Shown here piece after piece: positions 24,575-31,958 of a DNA stretch of 35,638 nucleotides (within the stretch, counting starts at the first letter, position 1; the number at the start of each line of letters is the position of its first letter). This DNA is from an uncultured bacterium. Its GTDB lineage: Bacteria > Bacillota > Clostridia > Oscillospirales > Ruminococcaceae. The stretch lies in the NCBI GenBank assembly GCA_905214265.1, contig CAJMLQ010000016.1, positions 1 through 35,638 of the forward strand, in the 5' to 3' direction. The notes under the pieces were generated by a model. The model worked only from the letters and a program-made list of their open reading frames with translations, searched no databases and was not told the origin of the DNA. The position numbers were made by a program, and so were the translations under genes.

Positions 24575-24907
24575 ATGAAGTACGCCTTGCGCTCCTTTTG
24601 GATGGGCTTTCTCCCTACCATCTGCCTTTGCGGACTGCTGGCGGGCTTAAGCGCCGTCTGGGTCAATACCCAGTCCGTGCTCACGCCCGCCGCCGTGCCG
24701 CTGCGGCTGGAGGAAACGGCCCCGTGGCGGTATACGTTGGAGATTTTTACCGAAGAAATCACCTTTTCGCTTCCTGCTTTGCCGGACAAGCTGGAGGTCT
24801 TTTCCCGGTATCCCGCCCTGCTGCCCCGGAGCATCCGGCTCCTGGCCTGGGGGTGGGACAGCCTGCCCCGTTTCCAAGAATATCTGGCCGGACTTCTTCC
24901 ATACTAA
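24575..24907 (+). CDS. Small membrane protein of unknown function after spoIIP
   Basis: 110 residues, ATG 15 bases after the spoIIP stop, preceded by CCGGAGG. N-terminal hydrophobic segment about 8-30 (MGFLPTICLCGLLAGLSAVW) that may be a signal anchor, then a short, probably extracytoplasmic region rich in Leu, Pro and aromatic residues (EETAPWRYTLEIFTEEITFS, RYPALLPRSIRLLAWGWDSL). No family recognised. Tight linkage to spoIIP suggests co-expression in the mother cell during engulfment; this is inference. Confidence 0.7.
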   Translation: MKYALRSFWMGFLPTICLCGLLAGLSAVWVNTQSVLTPAAVPLRLEETAPWRYTLEIFTEEITFSLPALPDKLEVFSRYPALLPRSIRLLAWGWDSLPRFQEYLAGLLPY

Positions 24908-24949
24908 AGGAGGACGCTCTCGTCCTGCAAACGCAAAGGAGGAAGAAAC

Positions 24950-25135
24950 ATGGCTCAAATCACGGAAAAGGAACTGTCCGCACTCGGCGACCAGTTGGGT
25001 ATGGAATGCTCTCTGGTCAAGAAATACGCCCTTTACTCTCAAGTCTGCACCGATCCGCAGTTAAAAACCAAGTGCGAAGAGATCGCAGCCAAACACCGCA
25101 CCCACTATCAGACCCTGCTGGGCCTGCTCGGTTAG
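24950..25135 (+). CDS. Short CotF-like spore coat protein
   Basis: 61 residues, ATG after AAAGGAGGAAG. Helical and hydrophilic: ALGDQLGMECSLVKKYALYS followed by DPQLKTKCEEIAAKHRTHYQ and LLGLLG. This resembles half of the CotF (Coat_F) helical bundle, which is ferritin-like, and similar short proteins often occur beside a longer CotF-like gene in Clostridia, as here. Two Cys residues (about 19 and 42 in the chain). Probably incorporated in the spore coat; no signal peptide. Confidence 0.75.
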   Translation: MAQITEKELSALGDQLGMECSLVKKYALYSQVCTDPQLKTKCEEIAAKHRTHYQTLLGLLG

Positions 25136-25149
25136 AAGGGAGAATTTTT

Positions 25150-25428
25150 ATGGCACTGACTTCTATTCCCCAGAGCTTTGACGATCAAGAGGTTTTGACC
25201 GATGCACTGGCGTCGGAGAAATTCGCCACCGACGGCTACAACAATTTCAGCAACGAATGCGCCACCCCGGAGGTACGCCAAAAATTCCTCGCGCTTTTGT
25301 CCGAGGAACATCAGATCCAGAACGACATTTTTCAAGAGATGAGCAAACGGGGCTGGTATCCCACCCCCGCCGCCGAACAGCAGAAAATTGACGAAGCAAA
25401 ACAGAAATACCAGAACATGGCCCCGTAA
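25150..25428 (+). CDS. CotF-like spore coat protein
   Basis: 92 residues, ATG after AAGGGAG, 14 bases after the previous short coat gene. Contains the Coat_F pattern: DQEVLTDALASEKFATDGYN, NFSNECATPEVRQKFLALLS, EEHQIQNDIFQEMSKRGWYP and a Gln/Lys-rich tail ending in KQKYQNMAP. Family members are small helical proteins of the spore coat. The two coat genes and spoIIP lie on one strand before a strong terminator. Confidence 0.88.
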   Translation: MALTSIPQSFDDQEVLTDALASEKFATDGYNNFSNECATPEVRQKFLALLSEEHQIQNDIFQEMSKRGWYPTPAAEQQKIDEAKQKYQNMAP

Positions 25429-25434
25429 ACGTCG

Positions 25435-25474
25435 CTGCCGCCGGAATCCTTGTGGGTTCCGGCGGCAGTTTTTT
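25435..25474 (+). terminator. Terminator of the sporulation cluster
   Basis: 12-base perfect stem CTGCCGCCGGAA / TTCCGGCGGCAG, 10-base loop, six T. It abuts the 3' end of the convergent transporter gene. Confidence 0.93.
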
Positions 25475-26357
25475 AAAGATTGATGAAAACAATGGCGCAG
25501 GCACCGATCAGGATCCCGATCTTTCCAGCGGTGTTGATCTTTTCCTTCAGCACCAGCATGGAATAGAGGGTGATCAGCACCATGGTACTGCCCTGGACAA
25601 CGGGGAACAGGTAGGAACTGGGGACTACGCCGGTCAGGTAGGAGGTCAGGACGTTTCCGCCGCCGGTTCCCACAGCCACCAAAACGATGGGGAGCAGTGA
25701 CCGGCGCATGACAGGGAGATCTGACCGCAGCCCTTCGCCCTTCCTGCCAAGGGCCAGACAAATCACCAGCGCCAGTGCAAAAGCGACTCCAAAGGAGACC
25801 AGCATCATCTGGCTGGACTCGGCGCGAAGGCCCGCCTGCTTCAATGAACGCTGCTGGAAATTCATAAAGATGGATAGGCTGCCGTTGCAGGCCCATGTCA
25901 GAGCGCAAAGGACAAGCCAGCGCCTGCTGACCTTGCCGCCTTTGCGCCCACCCAAAACCGTGATAAAATAAAACGCCGCCAAGAACAGCACGATACCTAC
26001 GCCCACATTCCAGCTAAAGGGCTCTTTCCAGAAAAGGAGACCGGCCACGGAGGGGATCAGCATGCTGGCGGAAAAAAAGAAGCTGGTATAAGAAAGAGGG
26101 CCGCTCTGCATAGCGAAATAATAGGCCGCCAGCGTGACCACAAAAACCGCTCCGAAAATCGCGCCGTAAAGCAGCGTCTCCGCGCTGAATACCGGGCGGA
26201 CAGCGACTGCCCAGACCGCCAGTGCGGCGGCGATCATGCCGGAGGAAATTGCAGTGCTCAATAAATTCTGCCGGAGGGAGTCGATTTTGATCTTTTTCAG
26301 CGCCGCGCTTTGCATGACAAAGAATAAAACCGTCACGACAACCAGGATGGTGTTCAT
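25473..26357 (-). CDS. EamA-like DMT-superfamily transporter
   Basis: 294 residues with about ten hydrophobic segments in two repeats, the layout of drug/metabolite transporters. ATG after AAAGGAGAG. Characteristic pieces: YYFAMQSGPLSYTSFFFSAS ending the first half, SVAGLLFWKEPFSWNVGVGI (the conserved W/KE-P turn) and, in the second half, SSYLFPVVQGSTMVLITLYS with LVLKEKINTAGKIGILIGA. Members export or import amino acids, sugars or other small metabolites; the substrate cannot be inferred. Own promoter; the convergent coat-gene terminator reaches its stop codon. Confidence 0.88.
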   Translation of the reverse strand: MNTILVVVTVLFFVMQSAALKKIKIDSLRQNLLSTAISSGMIAAALAVWAVAVRPVFSAETLLYGAIFGAVFVVTLAAYYFAMQSGPLSYTSFFFSASMLIPSVAGLLFWKEPFSWNVGVGIVLFLAAFYFITVLGGRKGGKVSRRWLVLCALTWACNGSLSIFMNFQQRSLKQAGLRAESSQMMLVSFGVAFALALVICLALGRKGEGLRSDLPVMRRSLLPIVLVAVGTGGGNVLTSYLTGVVPSSYLFPVVQGSTMVLITLYSMLVLKEKINTAGKIGILIGACAIVFINL

Positions 26358-26389
26358 ACAACCCTCTCCTTTTCTTTCAAATCCTTTTT

Positions 26390-26418
26390 ATCATAGCATG
26401 CCGGCAGCAAGATAACAA
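26390..26418 (-). promoter_or_regulatory. Promoter of the DMT transporter
   Basis: On the minus strand: TTGTTA (26418-26413), 17-base spacer, TATGAT (26395-26390). Confidence 0.65.
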
Positions 26419-26464
26419 GCCACATTTTTTCAAAACCAGCACATTTTTAAAAATTGAAAATCGA

Positions 26465-27586
26465 TCAAAACAGGTCCGCCAGCATGATGTTCACTAGGCT
26501 GGCCCGTCCGTTCATATCCCGCTGCACCGTATAGGCCGGCTCGTCTTCCACCCGGAACTCCGCGCTGTCTTCCAGGATCGGAAGACGAATCAGGATCCGA
26601 ATACCCGGAGAACAGTTTTCCAAAAGGCAGCTGCCTCCAGCGTTCTCCACAGCCCGTTCCAGGATCTCGTAACCCACCCGTTTCAGAGGGATGACCTCCC
26701 CTGTTGCATCAAGTTTCAAAAAATTTGCCATGGAGGGCACGCTGCGCAGCTCGGAAAAAATCGAGCAGTTATCCGACAGCAGAATCCGAAGCTCTCCGTC
26801 CGCTTCGGTACAGCGGCAGGAAAGGAAGCCATCCTGGATGCCGCTGTTACGGAAATACCGCACAGACGCCGCCGCCATATTTAAAATGCCGATTTCAAGG
26901 CGTTCCTTATCCAACATGCAGACCACATTTCCGCAGTCGATCTCATAATCCACCCGAACGTCGACGGGGATCAGACGGAAATCCAGCTCCTGCATGATGC
27001 GGAGCAAGTAATCCCCCATGGGAACTGGCGCCAGCACCGGATTTTCATCCCGGCGGTAATACACGCTCAAGTCTGTGCACAGCCTGAGCAGCGCCAGACA
27101 GCCTTCCTCTATCCGGACGATGCTGTCAGCGGCGTTTTCGCTGCCGGTTTCCTCCATCTGCTCGGAAAGAAGATCCAGCTGGTTGAAGATGCCGAAGACC
27201 CGTCTCCGGACGTAGTAGCTCATCATCTGCACGCCGCCGGCGCTTTCCGCATCCTCCAGATCCATCCGATAGGTGCAGAAGCCCCGGTAGGAGCCCACAT
27301 AAAACGGGTTTTCTTTTCTGCCGTAACAAACCACGGCGATGCTTTCACTGCCATTCCGGCGGTTCTGAAACACTCCGGCACCCCGGTCCTGCACCGTGGC
27401 CTGCAGAGCCTCCAGCCCAAAATCTGAAAATTCCTCCGGAAGGTACATTCCTTCTACCAATTCAGGAAACATTTTCTCGCAGGCAGGATTGAGCCAGGCA
27501 ACCCGCAAGCTTTCATCAAATCCAAAGGCCGGATCCGGTTCGAAATCATACAGCTGCCGCAGCAGGTCGATCTTCTGCAATGCCAT
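26465..27586 (-). CDS. PAS-domain sensor with degenerate histidine-kinase core
   Basis: 373 residues, no membrane segment. Residues about 5-110 look like a PAS domain (LYDFEPDPAFGFDESLRVAW, LNPACEKMFPE, YVGSYRGFCTYRMDLED). The following helix pair (about 121-165, MMSYYVRRRVFGIFNQLDLL) occupies the place of the dimerisation/phospho-acceptor domain, but there is no His where the H-box His belongs (Arg127-129 there). About 180-340 resembles the ATP-binding domain: LEIGILNMAAASVRYF in place of the N-box without its Asn, ILLSDN as a remnant of the D-x-G box, and PLKRVGYEILERAVENAGGS. So it is probably a catalytically dead sensor or scaffold. No response-regulator gene is adjacent. Confidence 0.75.
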   Translation of the reverse strand: MALQKIDLLRQLYDFEPDPAFGFDESLRVAWLNPACEKMFPELVEGMYLPEEFSDFGLEALQATVQDRGAGVFQNRRNGSESIAVVCYGRKENPFYVGSYRGFCTYRMDLEDAESAGGVQMMSYYVRRRVFGIFNQLDLLSEQMEETGSENAADSIVRIEEGCLALLRLCTDLSVYYRRDENPVLAPVPMGDYLLRIMQELDFRLIPVDVRVDYEIDCGNVVCMLDKERLEIGILNMAAASVRYFRNSGIQDGFLSCRCTEADGELRILLSDNCSIFSELRSVPSMANFLKLDATGEVIPLKRVGYEILERAVENAGGSCLLENCSPGIRILIRLPILEDSAEFRVEDEPAYTVQRDMNGRASLVNIMLADLF

Positions 27587-27630
27587 ACAGCACCGCCCTT
27601 CTTCTTATAATCTTGTCGTGCATATCCTAT

Positions 27631-27673
27631 GAAAAGCGGCCCTCCGGCGCGGCTTTCGCGCCGGAGGGCCGCT
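27631..27673 (-). terminator. Terminator-like hairpin in the leader of the PAS-sensor gene
   Basis: Perfect 17-base arms (AGCGGCCCTCCGGCGCG and complement, 5-base loop). On the minus strand it is followed by TTTTC. It lies between the minus-strand promoter (27694-27722) and the PAS-sensor ATG (27586), within about 15 bases of the predicted transcript start. Confidence 0.75.
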
Positions 27674-27693
27674 CCTGATGGCGATGCATCTTT

Positions 27694-27722
27694 ATTATAC
27701 CCAAAAGGCCCGGAAATGTAAA
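27694..27722 (-). promoter_or_regulatory. Promoter of the PAS-sensor gene
   Basis: On the minus strand: TTTACA (27722-27717), 17-base spacer, TATAAT (27699-27694). Predicted start near 27687. Confidence 0.8.
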
Positions 27723-27763
27723 GAAGCGAACTGTTGAAAAATGCAGAAAAAGCGTTGCTTTTC

Positions 27764-27792
27764 TTTACTTTTTGCCAAAAAAGGGGTACAAT
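27764..27792 (+). promoter_or_regulatory. Promoter of ung
   Basis: TTTACT (27764-27769), 17-base spacer, TACAAT (27787-27792), 49 bases before the ung ATG and back to back with the PAS-sensor promoter. Confidence 0.7.
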
Positions 27793-27841
27793 AAGTTGAA
27801 TAGATTCTTGCAGCTGACTTCTTCCAGAAAGGCGGAATGAC

Positions 27842-28510
27842 ATGGTATCCCTTGGAAACGACTGGGACGGCATCCTAGAGGACGAATTCCGGAAAGAGTA
27901 CTATCTCCGGCTGCGGCAGATCTTGAAGCAGGAGTACCGGACGCACACCGTCTACCCTTCCATGTACGACCTCTTCAACGCCCTCCGGCTTACGCCCTGC
28001 AGGGAAGTCAAGGCAGTCATTCTGGGGCAGGATCCCTATCATGGCCCCGGGCAGGCCCACGGACTCTCCTTCTCCGTTCAGCGTGGTGTCCCCGTCCCGC
28101 CCTCGCTCCAGAACATTTTTAGGGAGCTGCAGGACGACCTGGGGGTCACGCCGCCTCATCACGGCTGTCTGGAGGCCTGGGCAAAAAACGGCGTGCTACT
28201 GCTGAACACCGTGCTGACCGTCCGGGCAGGCCAGCCCAACTCCCACCGGGGCATTGGCTGGGAGACCTTCACCGATGCGGTGATCCAGAAGCTCAATGAG
28301 CGAGACCAGCCCATTGTCTTTCTCCTTTGGGGAGCCAACGCCCGTGCCAAGAGGCCGCTGCTGACCAATCCCAACCATCTGGTGCTGACGGCTGCGCACC
28401 CCAGCCCCTTTTCGGCCAATTCTGGCTTTTTCGGCTGCCGTCATTTTTCCAAGGCAACTCATTTTTTGAACCAGCACGGTATCACCATGGACTGGCGCAT
28501 CCCCGACTGA
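27842..28510 (+). CDS. ung: Uracil-DNA glycosylase (family 1)
   Basis: Removes uracil from DNA to start base-excision repair. 222 residues, standard length. ATG after AAAGGCGG. The catalytic water-activating motif GQDPYHGPGQAHGLSFSV is at 62-79 (Asp64, Tyr66, His68). Further signatures are PPSLQNIFRELQDDLG, the uracil-specificity segment GVLLLNTVLTVR with Asn in LLLNT, and the minor-groove intercalation loop HPSPFS near 190. Complete and unmistakable. rnhA follows on the same strand. Confidence 0.97.
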   Translation: MVSLGNDWDGILEDEFRKEYYLRLRQILKQEYRTHTVYPSMYDLFNALRLTPCREVKAVILGQDPYHGPGQAHGLSFSVQRGVPVPPSLQNIFRELQDDLGVTPPHHGCLEAWAKNGVLLLNTVLTVRAGQPNSHRGIGWETFTDAVIQKLNERDQPIVFLLWGANARAKRPLLTNPNHLVLTAAHPSPFSANSGFFGCRHFSKATHFLNQHGITMDWRIPD

Positions 28511-28516
28511 TTTTCC

Positions 28517-28545
28517 TTGTATTTTTTTCCAGAAACGGATATACT
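28517..28545 (+). promoter_or_regulatory. Promoter of rnhA
   Basis: TTGTAT (28517-28522), 17-base spacer, TATACT (28540-28545), directly after the ung stop. Transcription would begin near 28552. Confidence 0.55.
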
Positions 28546-28558
28546 ACATCCGGAGACA

Positions 28559-29017
28559 ATGTTTAGAGGAGCGATCGCCATCAAACATGTTAATCTATAC
28601 ACCGACGGCGCGTGCAGCGGAAATCCCGGCCCAGGCGGCTGGGGGGCGGTGCTGGAATGCGAAGGCCGCCGGAAGGAACTTTCCGGCGGAGAAGCCGCCA
28701 CCACCAATAACCGCATGGAGCTGACCGCTGTCATCGAAGGACTGTCCGCCCTGAAGTTCGGCTGCGAGGTCACGCTGACCAGCGACTCCAAGTACGTTCT
28801 GGACGCCATTACCAAGGGGTGGGTTTACAGCTGGAAGCGCAATGGCTGGCGCAAGGCGGACAAATCTCCCGCTTTAAACGTGGATCTCTGGGAGAAACTG
28901 CTGGAACAGCTGGCGCGGCACCAGATGACCTACTGCTGGGTAAAAGGACATGCGGGACATCCGGAAAACGAGCGATGCGACCAATTGGCCGTTATGGAGA
29001 GCCAGAAATTTCGATAA
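28559..29017 (+). CDS. rnhA: Ribonuclease HI
   Basis: Cleaves the RNA strand of RNA-DNA hybrids. From the ATG at 28559, 152 residues. Family signatures: LYTDGACSGNPGPGGWGAVL (Asp16), NNRMELTAVIEGLSAL (Glu54), TSDSKYVLDAI (Asp76), the basic protrusion GWVYSWKRNGWRKADKSP, and VKGHAGHPENERCDQLA (His131, Asp141): the full DEDD set. The start is unusual. Most RNase HI proteins begin MK-x-V-x-(L/I)YTDG; here the matching codon is ATC at 28580 (I-KHVNLYTDG), and the clear ribosome site AGAGGAG (28565-28571) sits 8 bases before that ATC. The in-frame ATG at 28559 has only a short CGGAG close to it. I keep the ATG by convention. Confidence 0.93.
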   Translation: MFRGAIAIKHVNLYTDGACSGNPGPGGWGAVLECEGRRKELSGGEAATTNNRMELTAVIEGLSALKFGCEVTLTSDSKYVLDAITKGWVYSWKRNGWRKADKSPALNVDLWEKLLEQLARHQMTYCWVKGHAGHPENERCDQLAVMESQKFR

Positions 29018-29071
29018 TCATTACTGTTTTGGTAGGAATTGAAAACTTTCTGTGAACACTTGCCTTCGGCC

Positions 29072-29100
29072 TTGCTTTCCCCACTGGGCCGGTATATAAT
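29072..29100 (+). promoter_or_regulatory. Promoter of the cysteine desulfurase operon
   Basis: TTGCTT (29072-29077), 17-base spacer, perfect TATAAT (29095-29100), 65 bases before the ATG. Confidence 0.75.
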
Positions 29101-29165
29101 GGAGTTGTAAAAATATGCCGGAAAGATCCGGTTCCATACAGCCCCTTTCAGAAAGGAAATGTCAA

Positions 29166-30365
29166 ATGGATCATTTTGTGTATCTGGACAACTCTGCCAC
29201 CACCAAAATTTCAGACCGGGTGTTCCAGGCCATGATTCCTTACTTGACCGAGCACTACGGAAACCCATCCAGCATTTATGCCATGGGTCGGGAGTCTGCC
29301 CTGGCCATTGAACAGGCCCGGGAAAAGGTCGCCGCCGCTTTCAACGCCAAGCCCCAGGAGATCTACTTCACTGGCTGCGGCAGCGAATCCGACAACTGGG
29401 CCATCAAGGGCGCGGCCCGACGGCTTGCCCGCACTCAGGGAAAAAAACACATCATCACCTCCGTTTTCGAGCATCACGCAGTGCTGCACACCTGCCAGGC
29501 GCTGGAGCGTGAAGGTTTTGAAGTCACCTACATTCCCGTGGACAAAAAGGGATATGTGAATCCCGCCGACGTAGAAGAGGCCATCCGTCCAGACACGGCC
29601 ATCGTCTCCATCATGTACGCCAACAACGAGATTGGCACTATCCAGCCCATCCGGGAAATCGGCGCCATCTGCAAGACACACAAAGTCCTCTTTCACACCG
29701 ATGCTGTGCAGGCGGTTGGAAACGTCCGCATCGACGTGCAGGCGGAAAACATCGATATGCTCTCTCTTTCCGGCCATAAGATTCACGCGCCCAAGGGCGT
29801 CGGTGCCCTCTACATCCGCCGCGGCGTGCTCCTTGACAACTTCATGGACGGCGGCGGACAGGAATCCGGCAAGCGCGCCGGCACCGAAAACCTGGCGTCT
29901 ATCGTGGGCCTGGGCGAAGCGATCGTTGAAACCTACGAAAACTTCGACGAAAAGGTCGCCAAGATGACCAGGCTCCGGGACCGGCTCATGGAAGGGCTGC
30001 TGAAGATCCCGTGCACCCGCTTAAACGGCGGCACTGAAAACCGTCTCTGCACCAATGTGAACATCTCCTTTGGCGGCATTGAGGGCGAGGGACTGCTGCT
30101 CCTGCTGGATCTCAACGGAATCGCCGGTTCCTCCGGCTCCGCCTGCACCTCCGGATCCCTTGATCCCTCCCACGTGCTGCTATCCATCGGGCTGGAACAC
30201 GGCATCGCCCACGGCTCCCTCCGGCTGAGTCTCGGCTCCGATACCACGGAGGAGGACGTGGATTACACCCTGGAAACCGTCCCCAAGGTCGTGGAGCGCC
30301 TCCGGGCCATGTCCCCGGTCTGGCAGGAATGGAGCGAGGATGAACGCGCCGGGAAGAATCTGTAA
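29166..30365 (+). CDS. Cysteine desulfurase, NifS/IscS type
   Basis: PLP enzyme that converts cysteine to alanine and holds the sulfur as a persulfide for iron-sulfur clusters and tRNA thiolation. 399 residues; ATG at 29166 after AAAGGA. N-terminal YLDNSATTKIS, FEHHAVLHT (cofactor-stacking His about 103-104), HTDAVQAVG (PLP Asp), SLSGHKIHAPKG with the Schiff-base Lys205, and the mobile loop SSGSACTSGS with catalytic Cys327. The loop length is that of the group I (IscS/NifS) class. The NifU-like scaffold gene follows after 33 bases and mnmA next, so this enzyme probably serves both. No iscR, hscA or fdx genes are seen. Confidence 0.95.
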   Translation: MDHFVYLDNSATTKISDRVFQAMIPYLTEHYGNPSSIYAMGRESALAIEQAREKVAAAFNAKPQEIYFTGCGSESDNWAIKGAARRLARTQGKKHIITSVFEHHAVLHTCQALEREGFEVTYIPVDKKGYVNPADVEEAIRPDTAIVSIMYANNEIGTIQPIREIGAICKTHKVLFHTDAVQAVGNVRIDVQAENIDMLSLSGHKIHAPKGVGALYIRRGVLLDNFMDGGGQESGKRAGTENLASIVGLGEAIVETYENFDEKVAKMTRLRDRLMEGLLKIPCTRLNGGTENRLCTNVNISFGGIEGEGLLLLLDLNGIAGSSGSACTSGSLDPSHVLLSIGLEHGIAHGSLRLSLGSDTTEEDVDYTLETVPKVVERLRAMSPVWQEWSEDERAGKNL

Positions 30366-30398
30366 GCTACCGTAATAAATAGAAAGGATGACCCCGTC

Positions 30399-30854
30399 AT
30401 GTTATACAGCGCAAAAGTTATGGAGCATTTCGCGAACCCCCACAACGTCGGCGAGATCCCGGACGCCAACGGCGTCGGCGAAGTCGGCAACCAGAAGTGC
30501 GGCGACATCATGAAGATGTTCCTGAAAATCGAAAACGGCGTCATTGAGGACGTCAAATTCCAGACTTTCGGATGCGGCGCAGCCATTGCCACCTCCTCCA
30601 TGGCCACAGATCTCATTAAAGGGAAACCGCTGGAAGAGGCCCTGCAGCTGACCAACAAAGCTGTCGTCGAGGCCCTGGATGGGCTTCCCGCCGTGAAGCT
30701 CCACTGTTCCGTGCTGGCGGAGCAGGCAGTGAAAGCCGCAGTGGCCGACTACTACCGCCGTCAGGGGATCGACCCCACCCCCATAGTTGGTGATCTGGGC
30801 GAATGCCACGAATGCGGCTGCGAGGGCAGCGAGGACGCCCACTGCAGCAAGTAA
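30399..30854 (+). CDS. NifU/IscU-type iron-sulfur scaffold with Cys-rich tail
   Basis: Scaffold on which [2Fe-2S]/[4Fe-4S] clusters are built from sulfur donated by the adjacent desulfurase. 151 residues, ATG preceded by GAAAGGA. The three conserved Cys are C34 (in QKCGDIMKM, with the exchange-promoting Asp36), C59 (TFGCGAAIATSS) and C103 (LHCSVLAEQA). The region matches IscU/NifU N-domains over its first 125 residues. Beyond this there is a short tail (about 130-151) with four more Cys (136, 139, 141, 149) and a His, spaced CHECGC. Similar tails occur in Clostridia NifU-like proteins, but their role is unknown to me. Second gene of the operon. Confidence 0.93.
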   Translation: MLYSAKVMEHFANPHNVGEIPDANGVGEVGNQKCGDIMKMFLKIENGVIEDVKFQTFGCGAAIATSSMATDLIKGKPLEEALQLTNKAVVEALDGLPAVKLHCSVLAEQAVKAAVADYYRRQGIDPTPIVGDLGECHECGCEGSEDAHCSK

Positions 30855-30870
30855 ACCCCGAAAAATCCAG

Positions 30871-30901
30871 ACCGGACCCGCCGCATACGGGTCCGGTTTT
30901 T
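30871..30901 (+). terminator. Terminator or attenuator between the scaffold gene and mnmA
   Basis: Perfect 10-base stem ACCGGACCCG / CGGGTCCGGT, 7-base loop, T5. It is only 19 bases before the mnmA ATG; no separate mnmA promoter is evident, so it probably reduces, not abolishes, read-through. Confidence 0.8.
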
Positions 30902-30919
30902 CTGCAAAAAGGAGTTTTT

Positions 30920-31948
30920 ATGAACGAAAAGCGGATTTTGGTCGCCCTCAGCGGCGGCGTGGACAGTTCCGTCTGCGCCTGGCTCCTCAAGGAGCAGGGC
31001 TGGGACGTAGGCGGGGTGGTGCTGAAGATGTCCCCTGCTCACGAGCAGACGGTGAAGGACGCCCAGGCCTCGGCAGAGCAGCTGGGAATTTCCCTCTTCG
31101 TCCGGGACCTGTCGGAAACGTTTTCCCAGGAGGTTGTAGAATATTTCATGGATGAGTACGCCAGGGGGCGGACTCCCAACCCCTGCATTGTCTGCAATCC
31201 CAGGGTAAAGTTCCGCGCACTGCTGGAGGCCGCAGACGCAGAGGGCTACGGCTGGGCGGCCACCGGCCATTATGCCGGGCTGGAGAGGCGAGAGAATGTG
31301 ACTTACCTGACACGGGGGAAGAATCTAGACCGGGACCAGTCCTACATGCTCTACCGGCTGGGGCAGCGGGAACTCTCCCGGCTGCTGTTCCCCCTTGCCG
31401 CCCTGCCCAAGCCAGAGGTCCGGGAGATCGCCCGAAAGGCAGGACTTTCCTGCGCGGTCAAGCCGGACAGCCAGGAGATCTGTTTTATCCCCGACAACGA
31501 CTACGCCGGGTTCATTGAAGCGCGACGGGGCGCTTTTCCGGAGGGGGATTTCATCTCGCCGGAGGGGACTCCCTGCGGAAAGCACCGGGGGATCATCCAT
31601 TATACCGTGGGACAGCGGAAGCGGCTGGGCGTCGCCCTGGGACGGCCGGTCTTCATCCGGGAGATCGATCCGAAAACCAATCGGATTTACCTGGCCGACG
31701 GAGCGGATACCTGCGAGGGTGAAATTCGGGTTTCCGGTATTTCAGAGACCTTTTCCGGCGCCATCCGGGACGGGATGGAGGCGGCGGTCAAGATCCGTTC
31801 CCGGGCCAATCCGGTCCCGGCAAAGGTATTCCGGGAGGAAAATGGCCTGCGCATTCAGTTTGCGGAACCCCAGCGTGCTCCGGCCCGGGGGCAGTCCGCG
31901 GTGCTGTATGACGGGGAGATTGTGCTGGGCGGCGGGTTTATCGACTGA
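30920..31948 (+). CDS. mnmA: tRNA-specific 2-thiouridylase MnmA
   Basis: Adds sulfur to U34 of Lys, Glu and Gln tRNAs, using ATP and persulfide from a cysteine desulfurase. 342 residues; ATG at 30920 after AAGGAG. PP-loop SGGVDSS at 11-17. Catalytic Cys pair C92 (in NPCIVCNPRVKF) and C188 (SQEICFIPD). Other signatures are ATGHYAGLE, KNLDRDQSYMLYRL, GIIHYTVGQRKRLGVALGRP and the C-terminal beta-barrel with QFAEPQRAPARGQSAVLYDG. It is slightly short for the family (about 360), mainly near residues 35-50. Its place behind the desulfurase and scaffold fits direct sulfur supply. Confidence 0.97.
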   Translation: MNEKRILVALSGGVDSSVCAWLLKEQGWDVGGVVLKMSPAHEQTVKDAQASAEQLGISLFVRDLSETFSQEVVEYFMDEYARGRTPNPCIVCNPRVKFRALLEAADAEGYGWAATGHYAGLERRENVTYLTRGKNLDRDQSYMLYRLGQRELSRLLFPLAALPKPEVREIARKAGLSCAVKPDSQEICFIPDNDYAGFIEARRGAFPEGDFISPEGTPCGKHRGIIHYTVGQRKRLGVALGRPVFIREIDPKTNRIYLADGADTCEGEIRVSGISETFSGAIRDGMEAAVKIRSRANPVPAKVFREENGLRIQFAEPQRAPARGQSAVLYDGEIVLGGGFID

Positions 31949-31958
31949 GGAGGACGCG

